Source: SLRI01 sp964460465 (GTDB lineage: Bacteria; Pseudomonadota; Alphaproteobacteria; Geminicoccales; Geminicoccaceae). From it: DNA of 41,023 nucleotides. This document shows, one piece after another, positions 1 to 9,542 of the stretch (its first letter is position 1; each line of letters begins with the position of its first letter). Under the pieces are notes generated by a model. The model was not told where the DNA came from, made no database searches, and saw only the letters and a list, made by a program, of their open reading frames with translations. The stretch is taken from assembly GCA_964460465.1 (NCBI GenBank), contig CAYWSB010000034.1:1-41023 (forward strand). The letters run 5' to 3'. Position numbers and translations under genes: made by a program.

Positions 1-1
1 G

Positions 2-2104
<2,103 letters not shown>

Positions 2105-2126
2105 GCATGGCGAGCGGGAGTGGGCG

Positions 2127-2360
2127 ATGCCGATGACGGCGGCGGAGATCGAGACGGCGATCAAGACCGCCTTGCCGGACGCCGAGGTCGAGATCGTCGA
2201 TCTCGCCGGGGACGGCGACCATTATCGCGCCACCGTGACCTCGAGCGCCTTTGCCGGCATGCCGCGCGTGCGCCAGCACCAGCTCGTCTACGAGGCCCTC
2301 GGCGGCCGCATGGGCGGCGCCCTGCACGCCCTCGCACTCACCACCAGAACCCGCGCCTGA
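2127..2360 (+). CDS. BolA family protein (IbaG/BolA type)
   Basis: Small 77-residue BolA-fold protein, expected to form a [2Fe-2S]-bridged complex with the monothiol glutaredoxin encoded just downstream and to act in iron-sulfur and iron homeostasis. It starts MPMTAAEIETAIK and carries the hallmark central segment DGDHYRATVTSSAFAGMPRVRQHQLVYEAL, the BolA helix-turn-helix-like region with the conserved His of the cluster-binding loop (given here only as a location, residues 29-58). A GGGAG ribosome site lies about 7 bases before the ATG at 2127; a second in-frame ATG at 2133 is possible. The order purL-bolA-grxD is common in alphaproteobacteria, so an operon is likely. Which BolA subfamily it belongs to cannot be fixed from the sequence alone. 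Confidence 0.93.
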   Translation: MPMTAAEIETAIKTALPDAEVEIVDLAGDGDHYRATVTSSAFAGMPRVRQHQLVYEALGGRMGGALHALALTTRTRA

Positions 2361-2388
2361 CCCCTCACCTTCGCTGCAGGAGACCCTT

Positions 2389-2715
2389 ATGGCCGAGCCC
2401 ATCCACGCCACGATCGACGAGCAGATCAAGAAGGACGACGTCGTCCTCTACATGAAGGGCACGCCCGTCTTCCCGATGTGCGGCTTCTCCGCCGGGGCGG
2501 TGCAGGTGCTGAACCAGCTCGACGTCAAGTTCCAGGCCTACAACGTCCTCGACGACCAGGAGCTGCGCGAAGGCATCAAGACCTTCTCCAACTGGCCGAC
2601 GATCCCCCAGCTCTACATCAAGGGCGAGTTCGTCGGCGGCTTCGACATCCTCCGCGAGATGGCCGAGAGCGGCGAGCTCCAGGCGATGCTCGAGGAGAAG
2701 GGCGTGCCGGCGTAA
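2389..2715 (+). CDS. grxD: Monothiol glutaredoxin, Grx4/GrxD type
   Basis: 108-residue CGFS-type glutaredoxin that binds a [2Fe-2S] cluster with glutathione and passes it on to targets or to BolA. The active-site motif PVFPMCGFSAGAVQVL is clear, followed by the thioredoxin-fold cis-Pro region WPTIPQLYIKGEFVGGFDI and the glutathione-binding FVGGFDI segment. Length and motif order match the family throughout. The ATG at 2389 follows CAGGAGA with normal spacing; an in-frame open stretch upstream overlaps the bolA-family gene and is not part of the protein. It is the last gene of the purL-bolA-grxD run. Twelve bases after its TAA comes a perfect palindrome (2728-2750), the left half of the repeat that brackets the SIR2 gene. 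Confidence 0.96.
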   Translation: MAEPIHATIDEQIKKDDVVLYMKGTPVFPMCGFSAGAVQVLNQLDVKFQAYNVLDDQELREGIKTFSNWPTIPQLYIKGEFVGGFDILREMAESGELQAMLEEKGVPA

Positions 2716-2727
2716 GATGGGAGAAGT

Positions 2728-2750
2728 GTGGGGGAAATGATTTCCCCCAC
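2728..2750 (+). repeat. Palindromic repeat, left-type copy A (left flank of SIR2 gene)
   Basis: Perfect 11+1+11 palindrome: GTGGGGGAAAT, a central G, then its reverse complement. It lies 12 bases after the grxD stop, behind a purine-rich stretch (GATGGGAGAAG), and is followed by ACGCCCCCTC, exactly as in the composite copy at 21956-22061. Its right-hand partner is not found 106 bp away as in the intact copies but at 6693-6715, beyond the SIR2 gene. It could also act as a 3'-end hairpin for grxD, but there is no U-tract. Confidence 0.9.
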
Positions 2751-2787
2751 GCCCCCTCAGTTCTTTGGGGTCGTGAAGCTCAGCAGA

Positions 2788-5700
2788 TCAGAGCTGTTGC
2801 AGGCGGGCGATCAGACGGCTGCTTAATGCGGTGTCGTAACGTGGGCTTTCTTCTATCGCGTGGAGGATGGCTGTCAGGCGCTCTCGCTCGTACGACTGAA
2901 GCGGCTGCGTGCCCATGATCTGTGAGAGGAAGCGGCACAGCTCGGCTGGGAAGCGGACCGGTAGCATCCGGTGGCGCTCGGCCTGGGGCTCGTCTAGGGT
3001 CAGCCGCCACAAGACGTCGTAACGATCGGCCAACGGACGGACGAGCGCTCGCGCTTCGGCCCAGGCCAGGGCATCGGCGAAAGCCTCGTCCGCTTCGATG
3101 ATCAACTCGGCAATCGCCTCGAAGACTTGCTCGGTACTGAAGCGCGCTTCGGCCGGCCAGTATCTTTCCAGCCAGGGGCCGATCGAGTGGCGCCACATCT
3201 CGGTGGGTTTGTCGCCTTCAACCATGCGGCGTTGCAAGGTGTCGAGCAAGACGATGAGGCCCTCTGGGCCGATGGTACGGCAGGTCTGACGCGTTTCCCC
3301 CTCAGCGAACAGACCGTAGATCGCGCCAAGTGCCGCAAATCGCTGGCAGGCCGCGCGGAAGGTTTCGGAGTCGCGATCCGGCAGAGCGCCCAGCATCTCC
3401 AGGAAGTCGGCTCGGTAGGCTTGAGCCAGTTGAAGACTCCAGGCCCCGTATAAGAGATGCGCCCGCCAGTGCCACGCGGCTTGTACGCCAAAGGCGCCCA
3501 GCCGCGACAGCCGCGGCAACAAGTGCTGTCGCGTCCAACCGGGATCGACGGCGAAAAGGGGATCTAGCGCCTGCATGTAGACGAGACGGGCGTGCAGGCT
3601 AGCTAGGGTCTCGCCGTGGATGAGCTGTTCGAGCCTTGCTTTGAACCGATCGGGCAAGCCCTGGCCGACGCGCGGCTTGGTCTGCCAAAGTCGGTCCCGC
3701 AGGGCCTCCGCGAGCTTTCCGCCGAACGCGTTGATGGCGCTGTCGAGGGTAGCGCTCGCGTCGGTCGGCACCTCGTCCTCAGGTGCGTGGGCCTGAGTGC
3801 AATCCCAGAGCCGGAAGAAGCGTTCTTCATCGATCTTGTCGTTCGCCCATGATGCGATGTTCTCCAGCCAGCCGGCTACCGCAGTAGCATAGGGTGTGAT
3901 CAGGCGGTCATCATGGCGAAGAACGAAGTCGATGGCGGCGATGACCGGAGCGGCATCTTCTGGGCGCTCGGGTTTCAACGATCCGAGCGCCCAGAAGATG
4001 CCGTCGAAGGGGCCATCGGGCAGGTCCGCTTCGCCGGAGAATGTGTCGAGTGCCTCGACGAAGCGCTGCGGTTCCTCCCGCAGCCAATCGGCTACACGCT
4101 TCGATCGATCCCACGCTCTGATCGGCCAGCCTTGCGGATCGTGGTTGGCTTTGAGGCTCGCGAGAATGACGCCGATCGGCTGGCCGACGAGGCTGGTGCC
4201 CGTTCCGATGGCACCGACGCGGACGAAGTGCCTGCGATAGAAGACCTCATCGGCGCGCGGGTCCTCGGACGCTGGGTGTTTCATGAGGTACGCCTCGGCC
4301 AAAGAAAGGGCCTTTCCGGTGAGAACCACGCCGCCCAGTTTGAGCCAAGCCAGCCGCTGCCCGCGAAAGCGCTCGATCATGTCCTCGCGATCCGCCCGGA
4401 AAGTCCCGGCAGGTGGTGCCTCCAGCAGACCGTGGACCATGGCTGTCTGCTGGTCGCGCGAGGCCTCGGTGGCGCGCAGCCGGAGCACGGGCAGCACCTC
4501 GGCGCGGTACTCACTGCTCCAGAGCACATCTGGCGGATCGAGCAAGTCGTCGATTAAACGATCTGCCTTCAACACCTCAGGGAGCACCATAGCGGCATGC
4601 AGGTACAGCCGACCGAATAGCGTGAGTTCTTCCCGCCGCCACAAATGCCGCCAGCGCATGGCAATGGTCGTGGCGTGATCAGTATCATCGGTGGCGGCGC
4701 GGGCAAACGACAGAACCAGCGCCTCGATGAGCCATGAAAGCTGGGCGTGCTCTAAGTTGTTGCTCTCGTCGGGCTGGATCGACGGCCGCTCGACGTAGCT
4801 CTCACCTGTGGCGAACGGCGCGTCCATCGTTCGAGCGAGCCGGCAGATCTCCAAAAGAAGGCTGGTGAGATCGTCAAGGTAGGGCGCCAAATCATCTCGT
4901 GCCTTTGTTTGATCGGTGGGATCGGTGAAGAGGTCCTTGTATCTCCGGGGAAGAATTCGACGACCGAGGCCCTCGATTCGAAAGGTTGCCAAGTCGGAAA
5001 GTTTGCAAGGTTTGAACTGAGCATCCTTTCGCCAGAGGCCGGGCTCTGACGGCCAGGCGATCTGGATCTCCGACTGCTCGATGGAGCGCATTAACGCGTC
5101 GGGCGGGCTTGGTCTCGCTGGACCGGCGCGAAACAAGCTTCGCAAATCATTGGTTGTGCTGTGCCGTACAGCGATCTCAATCAGCACCTCCCAGAAGTGG
5201 CTGTATGGTCCGACGACAGGAGGAGCATTCCTCCCGCCTTGCAAGTGCGGAATCAATGCGTCGAAGAACGGCTCACGCAGCGATGATAGCAGCAGTTGCT
5301 CGTTCTCGATCGCCCAATCGACCAGTGCGTCGGTGGTCAAATGGCGCATCGCCCATCGGCAGAGATACCGCGCAACCTCGGGGATCTCGAGGAGCCGACA
5401 CCGCTTGCGCGGGCGGCGCTCGTCGCGCGGATCGACGATCTCGGCCTGGAGCAGTGGGCCGAACCAGGAAATGTCGGCATCTTCCGGGGCCATCGGGCTG
5501 GCCCCTTCGTCCGGCTCCCCCTTAGCTTCGCTGGGCAGGCCAATGAGGTTGGCCAGACGCTCGGCCGTGCGGGAGTGCTTGTCGGCCAGGGCCCAGGCGG
5601 CTGTCGCCAAGTCGCTGTCGCTGGAGCCTGGCGCATGGGGCTTTCGGGTGATCTCCAGGAAGCGAGAGAAACGTCCATCGGCGCCTGACTTGTGCAGCCG

Positions 5701-6609
5701 CGACCAAGCCGACATCAGGTCTGTCAGCCTCTGGTGGCCGTCGGTGCTGTCGTAGAGAATCGGCTCTACATTCTTGGCCTGCCAGAGCTGGCGTTCGTGC
5801 GCCTCCTGGCCGTCCTTGAATGAGGTGATAGCGTAGGCATCATTGAATTGGCCCTTGCGCTGGTCCACACGCTCGGTAGCGAAAATGTCGACAAGATAAC
5901 GCATCACCGGATCGTTGATGCTGTAACCAATGAAGAGGACGGTGAACTCGCGGAAGAGTTCTAGAACGAAACGTGCGGCGAAGCCGTCGCGCATGTAGGC
6001 GTTACCGAAGTCGGCGCTGGTCAGCACCAGCTCGCGATGGCTCGGATCGCGCTTCGTTTTCTCGGTCTCGATGCGGCCGTGGAGAAAGCTCGCATAGCCA
6101 GGCAGATCATCGGCGGCACGCGGGCGCGAAAGATGCGGTGCCGATTCGATCCAGCGGCGCTCCAGGCCGGCCCGTTCGAAGCGATCGTCGTAGTTGGTGG
6201 TGACGAGGCGGTACCCACGCGGGTTGCCGTCGGGGGCGTCGCGACGCTTGGCAAGGGCGAGGATCGCCCCGTGCAGCGGCAGATCAGTGTCGCCAATGGG
6301 CGGCGCAGTGAGCCGCTCAGCGATGTGATCCCGAAGGAGGTTGCCTGCGGTGTTTCGCTCCAGGATGTCGAGCGCCTTATCGTACTGTTGCGTGCTGAAC
6401 GCGTCGCGTAGCACCGGGTCGATCGGAACGTGCTGGTCCGTGCCGGAGTGCCTGTCGATGGCCTCGATCGTAAGCGTTTTAAAGTCGGGCAGACCCGAGT
6501 CTCTTGAGATGCCGGCGCCGCAGAAGAAGACGAGGCGCTCGCTCTCCAATGCCTCGACCAGAGCAAGCGGGAGGGCGGGACCGCCGGGGATGATCGAAAT
6601 GCCGGACAT
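2788..6609 (-). CDS. SIR2-domain protein with large C-terminal region, probable anti-phage NADase
   Basis: 1273-residue protein with an N-terminal SIR2 domain. Seen: the NAD-binding motif CGAGISRDSGLPDF (residues 30-43), TTNYD (137-141, equivalent of the catalytic Asn), FLHG (175-178, catalytic His) and GYSINDP (228-234). Both residues needed for NAD cleavage are present. Residues from about 300 to the end look alpha-helical and contain no P-loop, so this is not a SIR2-STAND protein; it resembles the large SIR2 proteins of the Dsr or DUF4020 kind, but I cannot assign the C-terminal family. Such proteins usually deplete NAD+ on phage sensing (family knowledge). The start at 6609 has AGGG five bases upstream; an earlier in-frame ATG at 6663 lacks a site. 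Base and codon use are visibly more AT-rich than in the neighbours, suggesting transfer. It is a single gene with no partner, bracketed by palindromes A and B. Confidence 0.85.
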   Translation of the reverse strand: MSGISIIPGGPALPLALVEALESERLVFFCGAGISRDSGLPDFKTLTIEAIDRHSGTDQHVPIDPVLRDAFSTQQYDKALDILERNTAGNLLRDHIAERLTAPPIGDTDLPLHGAILALAKRRDAPDGNPRGYRLVTTNYDDRFERAGLERRWIESAPHLSRPRAADDLPGYASFLHGRIETEKTKRDPSHRELVLTSADFGNAYMRDGFAARFVLELFREFTVLFIGYSINDPVMRYLVDIFATERVDQRKGQFNDAYAITSFKDGQEAHERQLWQAKNVEPILYDSTDGHQRLTDLMSAWSRLHKSGADGRFSRFLEITRKPHAPGSSDSDLATAAWALADKHSRTAERLANLIGLPSEAKGEPDEGASPMAPEDADISWFGPLLQAEIVDPRDERRPRKRCRLLEIPEVARYLCRWAMRHLTTDALVDWAIENEQLLLSSLREPFFDALIPHLQGGRNAPPVVGPYSHFWEVLIEIAVRHSTTNDLRSLFRAGPARPSPPDALMRSIEQSEIQIAWPSEPGLWRKDAQFKPCKLSDLATFRIEGLGRRILPRRYKDLFTDPTDQTKARDDLAPYLDDLTSLLLEICRLARTMDAPFATGESYVERPSIQPDESNNLEHAQLSWLIEALVLSFARAATDDTDHATTIAMRWRHLWRREELTLFGRLYLHAAMVLPEVLKADRLIDDLLDPPDVLWSSEYRAEVLPVLRLRATEASRDQQTAMVHGLLEAPPAGTFRADREDMIERFRGQRLAWLKLGGVVLTGKALSLAEAYLMKHPASEDPRADEVFYRRHFVRVGAIGTGTSLVGQPIGVILASLKANHDPQGWPIRAWDRSKRVADWLREEPQRFVEALDTFSGEADLPDGPFDGIFWALGSLKPERPEDAAPVIAAIDFVLRHDDRLITPYATAVAGWLENIASWANDKIDEERFFRLWDCTQAHAPEDEVPTDASATLDSAINAFGGKLAEALRDRLWQTKPRVGQGLPDRFKARLEQLIHGETLASLHARLVYMQALDPLFAVDPGWTRQHLLPRLSRLGAFGVQAAWHWRAHLLYGAWSLQLAQAYRADFLEMLGALPDRDSETFRAACQRFAALGAIYGLFAEGETRQTCRTIGPEGLIVLLDTLQRRMVEGDKPTEMWRHSIGPWLERYWPAEARFSTEQVFEAIAELIIEADEAFADALAWAEARALVRPLADRYDVLWRLTLDEPQAERHRMLPVRFPAELCRFLSQIMGTQPLQSYERERLTAILHAIEESPRYDTALSSRLIARLQQL

Positions 6610-6692
6610 GGCTACCCTGGATAGAGGCGCGAATCGGCCCAGTCCAGGGCTTCGCCCAGCCATGGGGCGCCGCCAACAAGTAACGGTGGGGT

Positions 6693-6715
6693 GCGGGGAG
6701 GATCATCCTCCCCGC
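6693..6715 (+). repeat. Palindromic repeat, right-type copy B (right flank of SIR2 gene)
   Basis: Perfect 11+1+11 palindrome: GCGGGGAGGAT, central C, then its reverse complement. The preceding bases (GCCGCCAACAAG...GGTGGGGT, 6669-6692) match the right arm of the composite copy at 21956-22061 (GCCGCAAAGTTGGGGTGGGG), in the same orientation. It lies 14 bases beyond the stop of the minus-strand STN-HEAT gene, behind a purine-rich stretch when read on that strand. Confidence 0.9.
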
Positions 6716-6729
6716 CTTTTCTTCATTCT

Positions 6730-7584
6730 TCAGCGATCGACGCGGGCCGGATGCGGGCCGTCGGCAACGGGCGCGTCGGGGCGGGCGGCGAGAAGGTCGG
6801 CCAATGCGGCGCGGACCTCGGGGGCCGGCTCGCGGCTCGCCATGGCGCGCAGCCGGTCGGTGGCGGCCCGGCCCTGTGCGACCCAGAGGCCCTGGGCGGC
6901 GCGCAGGCGGACCTGGGCGTCGGCGTCGGCGAGGGCGCGCTCGACCAGCGCCGGGTCGGCGCGGCCGGAGCCGAGCAGGGCGCTGGCGGCGGCACCGCGC
7001 ACGGCCGGATCGGCGCCGGCGGTCACCAGCCGGGCGAGCTCGGCCGTGGCGGCGGCGTCGCTGCGGTAGCTGAGCTTGACCACGTCGCGGATCTCGGCGG
7101 CGCGCCGGCTCCGCTCGACCTCGGCCGGCGACGGCGGCGGCGGGCGGAAGGTGCCGACCGGCGTGGCCCTCGGTGCCGCCGGCGCGGCTTCGGCGTCGTT
7201 GCCGGGCGCCTGTCCGCGCCGGGCGACGAGGATGATCTCGACCAGGCGGTCGTCGGCGTAGCGCATGGCCAGTGAGTGGTGGCCGGCGAGGCGGGCGAGG
7301 AGGTCGTCCGCGGCGATGCCGTCGACGGCGAGCGGTCCGACGGTGCCAGGATCACGGCGCACCGTGACGTCGGCCCCGACGGCCGCACCGATGGCCCGGA
7401 CGATCTCGGCCAGCGGCAGGCCGCGGTCGGTGTGCAGGCTCACCCGGCCGGCCGCGTCGACGGTGACGGTCGCACCGCCGGGCGGGGCCGCCGGATCGAC
7501 CACGGCCGTGGCCGGCGGCACCCCGCCGGCCACGAGCCAGATGCCGAGGACCACGATGCCGAGCCGGGCGGTGATCGGTGCCAT
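6730..7584 (-). CDS. Exported STN-domain protein with HEAT-like repeats
   Basis: 284 residues. A signal peptide (hydrophobic residues 6-27) is followed by a secretin/TonB short N-terminal (STN)-like domain at about 40-125: VSLHTDRGLPLAEIVRAIGAA, then VDGIAADDLLARLAGHHSLA and YADDRLVEIIL. A Pro-rich linker (about 145-160) leads to an alpha-helical region of HEAT-type repeats (about 170-275) with repeating Ala-rich LxRLVTAGADPAVRGAAASAL and ALADADAQVRLRAAQGL units. STN domains normally lie at the front of secretins or TonB receptors; here there is no barrel, so the protein probably has a periplasmic binding or scaffolding role (inference). It starts 38 bp after the M28 peptidase stop with GGGGAGGGG before the ATG, so the two are likely co-transcribed. 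Function is otherwise unknown. Confidence 0.72.
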   Translation of the reverse strand: MAPITARLGIVVLGIWLVAGGVPPATAVVDPAAPPGGATVTVDAAGRVSLHTDRGLPLAEIVRAIGAAVGADVTVRRDPGTVGPLAVDGIAADDLLARLAGHHSLAMRYADDRLVEIILVARRGQAPGNDAEAAPAAPRATPVGTFRPPPPSPAEVERSRRAAEIRDVVKLSYRSDAAATAELARLVTAGADPAVRGAAASALLGSGRADPALVERALADADAQVRLRAAQGLWVAQGRAATDRLRAMASREPAPEVRAALADLLAARPDAPVADGPHPARVDR

Positions 7585-7622
7585 GCGCTGCCCCTCCCCT
7601 CGCCGCCGCCCGGCCTCTCGGC

Positions 7623-9152
7623 TCAGCGGACCTGCTGGTTGCCGCGATAGGGCATCTGTGCGGCAAGCGCCGCACCCTGCTGCTGGCGTTGGCGGAAGTT
7701 GCCCTTGCCGCGCAGGCCGTTCACCGCCTCGGTGTTCATCGCGTATTGCAGGGTGGCGTAGGCCACGCCGTCGGCGTTCACGTCGAGCGCCTCGAGGTTG
7801 ATGTTGTCGAAGGTGTCGCAGGCGAGGTGATAGCAGGGGTCGTAGGCGATTCCGGCGGTGCCGCCCCAGAGCGCCGCCTCGGCCGGCGTCTTGATGCCCT
7901 CCGCACCGGTGAAGAGCCCGCCGGCCGGGATGCCCACGGCGATGAACGGCCCGTAGTCCGATCGGCCGCTGAAGTCGGTGCCCTTGGAGGGCAGGCCGCG
8001 CTGTTGGAAGAAGGCCTCGAAGGTCTTCTCGATCTCGGCCGACCCGTCTGGCCCTGGCCCGGCACCCACGCCGTCCGAATCGTCACCGTCATAGATGAAG
8101 AAGACGTGGTTGGGCGAGCCCACCATGTCGAAGTTGAGGTAGAGCGCGATCTTCTCCCGCTCCGCCGGCGTCAGGTTGTCGACGTAGTAGGTCGAGCCGA
8201 CGAGGCCGGATTCCTCGGCCCCCCACCAGGCGAAGCGGACCATGTTGCGCGGCCGGACCTTCTGCATCTGCAGAGCTACCTCGAGAATCGCGGCACTGCC
8301 CGAGCCGTTGTCCTGGATGCCGGGGCCCTCGTTGACCGAATCGAGATGGGCTCCCACCATGATCACGTTCGAGGCGTTGCCGAAGCGCGATTCGGCGATG
8401 ACGTTCTCGGTAGTGGCCATGCCGCGGAAGGTGTCGGCCTTGAGCCGCAGCACCAGGCCGGCGGTGGCGGCGAGCTCCTGGCCCACGGCCTGGGTCACCG
8501 AAGTCACCGGAATGTCGAGGGTGAAGGCGTTGCCGAGCGTGCCGTTGATGACGCCCGGTGCGTTGTTGTAGATGACGACTCCGGATGCTCCGGCATTGTA
8601 GGCGTTGGTCGCCTTGATGGCGAAGGTGCAGGCACCGCGGCTGATCAGCGCGATGCTGCCCGCCGGGAAGCCGGCGAAGTCGGCGGCCTCGCAGCCGGGC
8701 GTCGCGTCGGCCGGCGGGGCCGGGAGTGCCGTCACGGGCGCCGTGACGTCGCCGCTGCCGGAATAGGACATGATGTTGTTCGCGATCGGCCCGGCCGGCG
8801 GCGGGGCCACCTGCTCGAGGATGGTCGGCGAGAGCGCGATGAAGGTCTGGAACTGGAACTCCTGGCGGGTCACGCGGTAGCCGGCGGCCGTCATCTGCTC
8901 GGCGACATAGTCGGCCGAGCGATCGTAGCCGGGCGTGCCGGAGGTGCGGATGCCGTTGCTAACGTCGGCGATCGCCTGGAAGGCTGCCTGGTGCGCGCGC
9001 ACGCGGTCGAGGGTGACGCATTCAAGGAGGTTGGCGAAGGTGTTGTTGTTGCGCGTGGCGCAGGCCGCGGGCGAGGCGGCCGTGGCCGGCTGGGCGGCCA
9101 GCACGGCGGCCAGCGTGAAGGCGGACAGTCCCAGGCTCGTCGTCGCTCGCAT
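7623..9152 (-). CDS. Secreted M28-family zinc aminopeptidase with PA domain
   Basis: 509-residue exported metallopeptidase. The signal peptide covers residues 1-25 (ends QPATAAS). A PA-domain insert lies in the middle (PAGSIALISRGACTFAIKATNAYNAG). The M28 di-zinc residues are visible in order: GAHLDSV (His, Asp-type loop), QDNGSGSAA (bridging Asp), WWGAEESGL (catalytic Glu and ligand), FDMVGS (Asp) and YHLACDT (His). It should remove N-terminal residues from peptides in the periplasm or outside the cell. The ATG at 9152 is preceded by AGGGAG; the longer frame upstream has no signal peptide. It is divergent from the S10 carboxypeptidase across an AT-rich gap and followed by the STN-HEAT gene. 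Pairing with a carboxypeptidase suggests complementary peptide scavenging (inference). Confidence 0.93.
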   Translation of the reverse strand: MRATTSLGLSAFTLAAVLAAQPATAASPAACATRNNNTFANLLECVTLDRVRAHQAAFQAIADVSNGIRTSGTPGYDRSADYVAEQMTAAGYRVTRQEFQFQTFIALSPTILEQVAPPPAGPIANNIMSYSGSGDVTAPVTALPAPPADATPGCEAADFAGFPAGSIALISRGACTFAIKATNAYNAGASGVVIYNNAPGVINGTLGNAFTLDIPVTSVTQAVGQELAATAGLVLRLKADTFRGMATTENVIAESRFGNASNVIMVGAHLDSVNEGPGIQDNGSGSAAILEVALQMQKVRPRNMVRFAWWGAEESGLVGSTYYVDNLTPAEREKIALYLNFDMVGSPNHVFFIYDGDDSDGVGAGPGPDGSAEIEKTFEAFFQQRGLPSKGTDFSGRSDYGPFIAVGIPAGGLFTGAEGIKTPAEAALWGGTAGIAYDPCYHLACDTFDNINLEALDVNADGVAYATLQYAMNTEAVNGLRGKGNFRQRQQQGAALAAQMPYRGNQQVR

Positions 9153-9354
9153 GGTCGGCTCCCTGTCGTCCGGCCGCCGTTGCGGCGGCCGGCCTTGATT
9201 ATTGTCCCGGCGTTGCCCACCGGTGGGCCTGCGAACGGATTGCATACCACGAAACGTTCGCCACCGGCAATCGGCATGAAGTTGTCCGCATCCCTGACTG
9301 CCGCCTCTCGTGCAACGGAGAATAAGCGGGTGCGCTTTATTGGCTTTCGTCCAA

Positions 9355-9383
9355 TTGATGCATCTTTAATTTCTAATTATTCA
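9355..9383 (+). promoter_or_regulatory. Possible sigma70-type promoter in AT-rich intergenic patch
   Basis: The 390-base gap between the divergent M28 and S10 peptidase genes holds an AT-rich patch (about 9325-9392) that stands out in this GC-rich sequence. TTGATG (9355-9360) and TATTCA (9378-9383) are 17 bases apart and point toward the S10 gene, whose ATG is about 155 bases downstream. The -10 match is weak. No gene is seen in the rest of the gap. Confidence 0.3.
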
Positions 9384-9542
9384 CCTAATGGTTGGATCCG
9401 ACGGCGACCCGGGGAGGCCGTCGCGCTCGTCCGCCGGGGGTTGCCGGCGGGGCGATCCGGTGGCGGAATGGCCGGCGTCGAGGACGGCACGCCGGGCTGA
9501 AGCGGGCCACGGGGGCGAGGTTCACGCAGGGGAGAGCGGGCG

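Noticed and set aside
2728..6715. Reading the bracketing palindromes as terminal inverted repeats of a transposon
   Set aside because: The left and right palindromes differ in sequence, no transposase or target duplication is visible, and intact copies without cargo exist at C and D. A repeat with an inserted gene is simpler.
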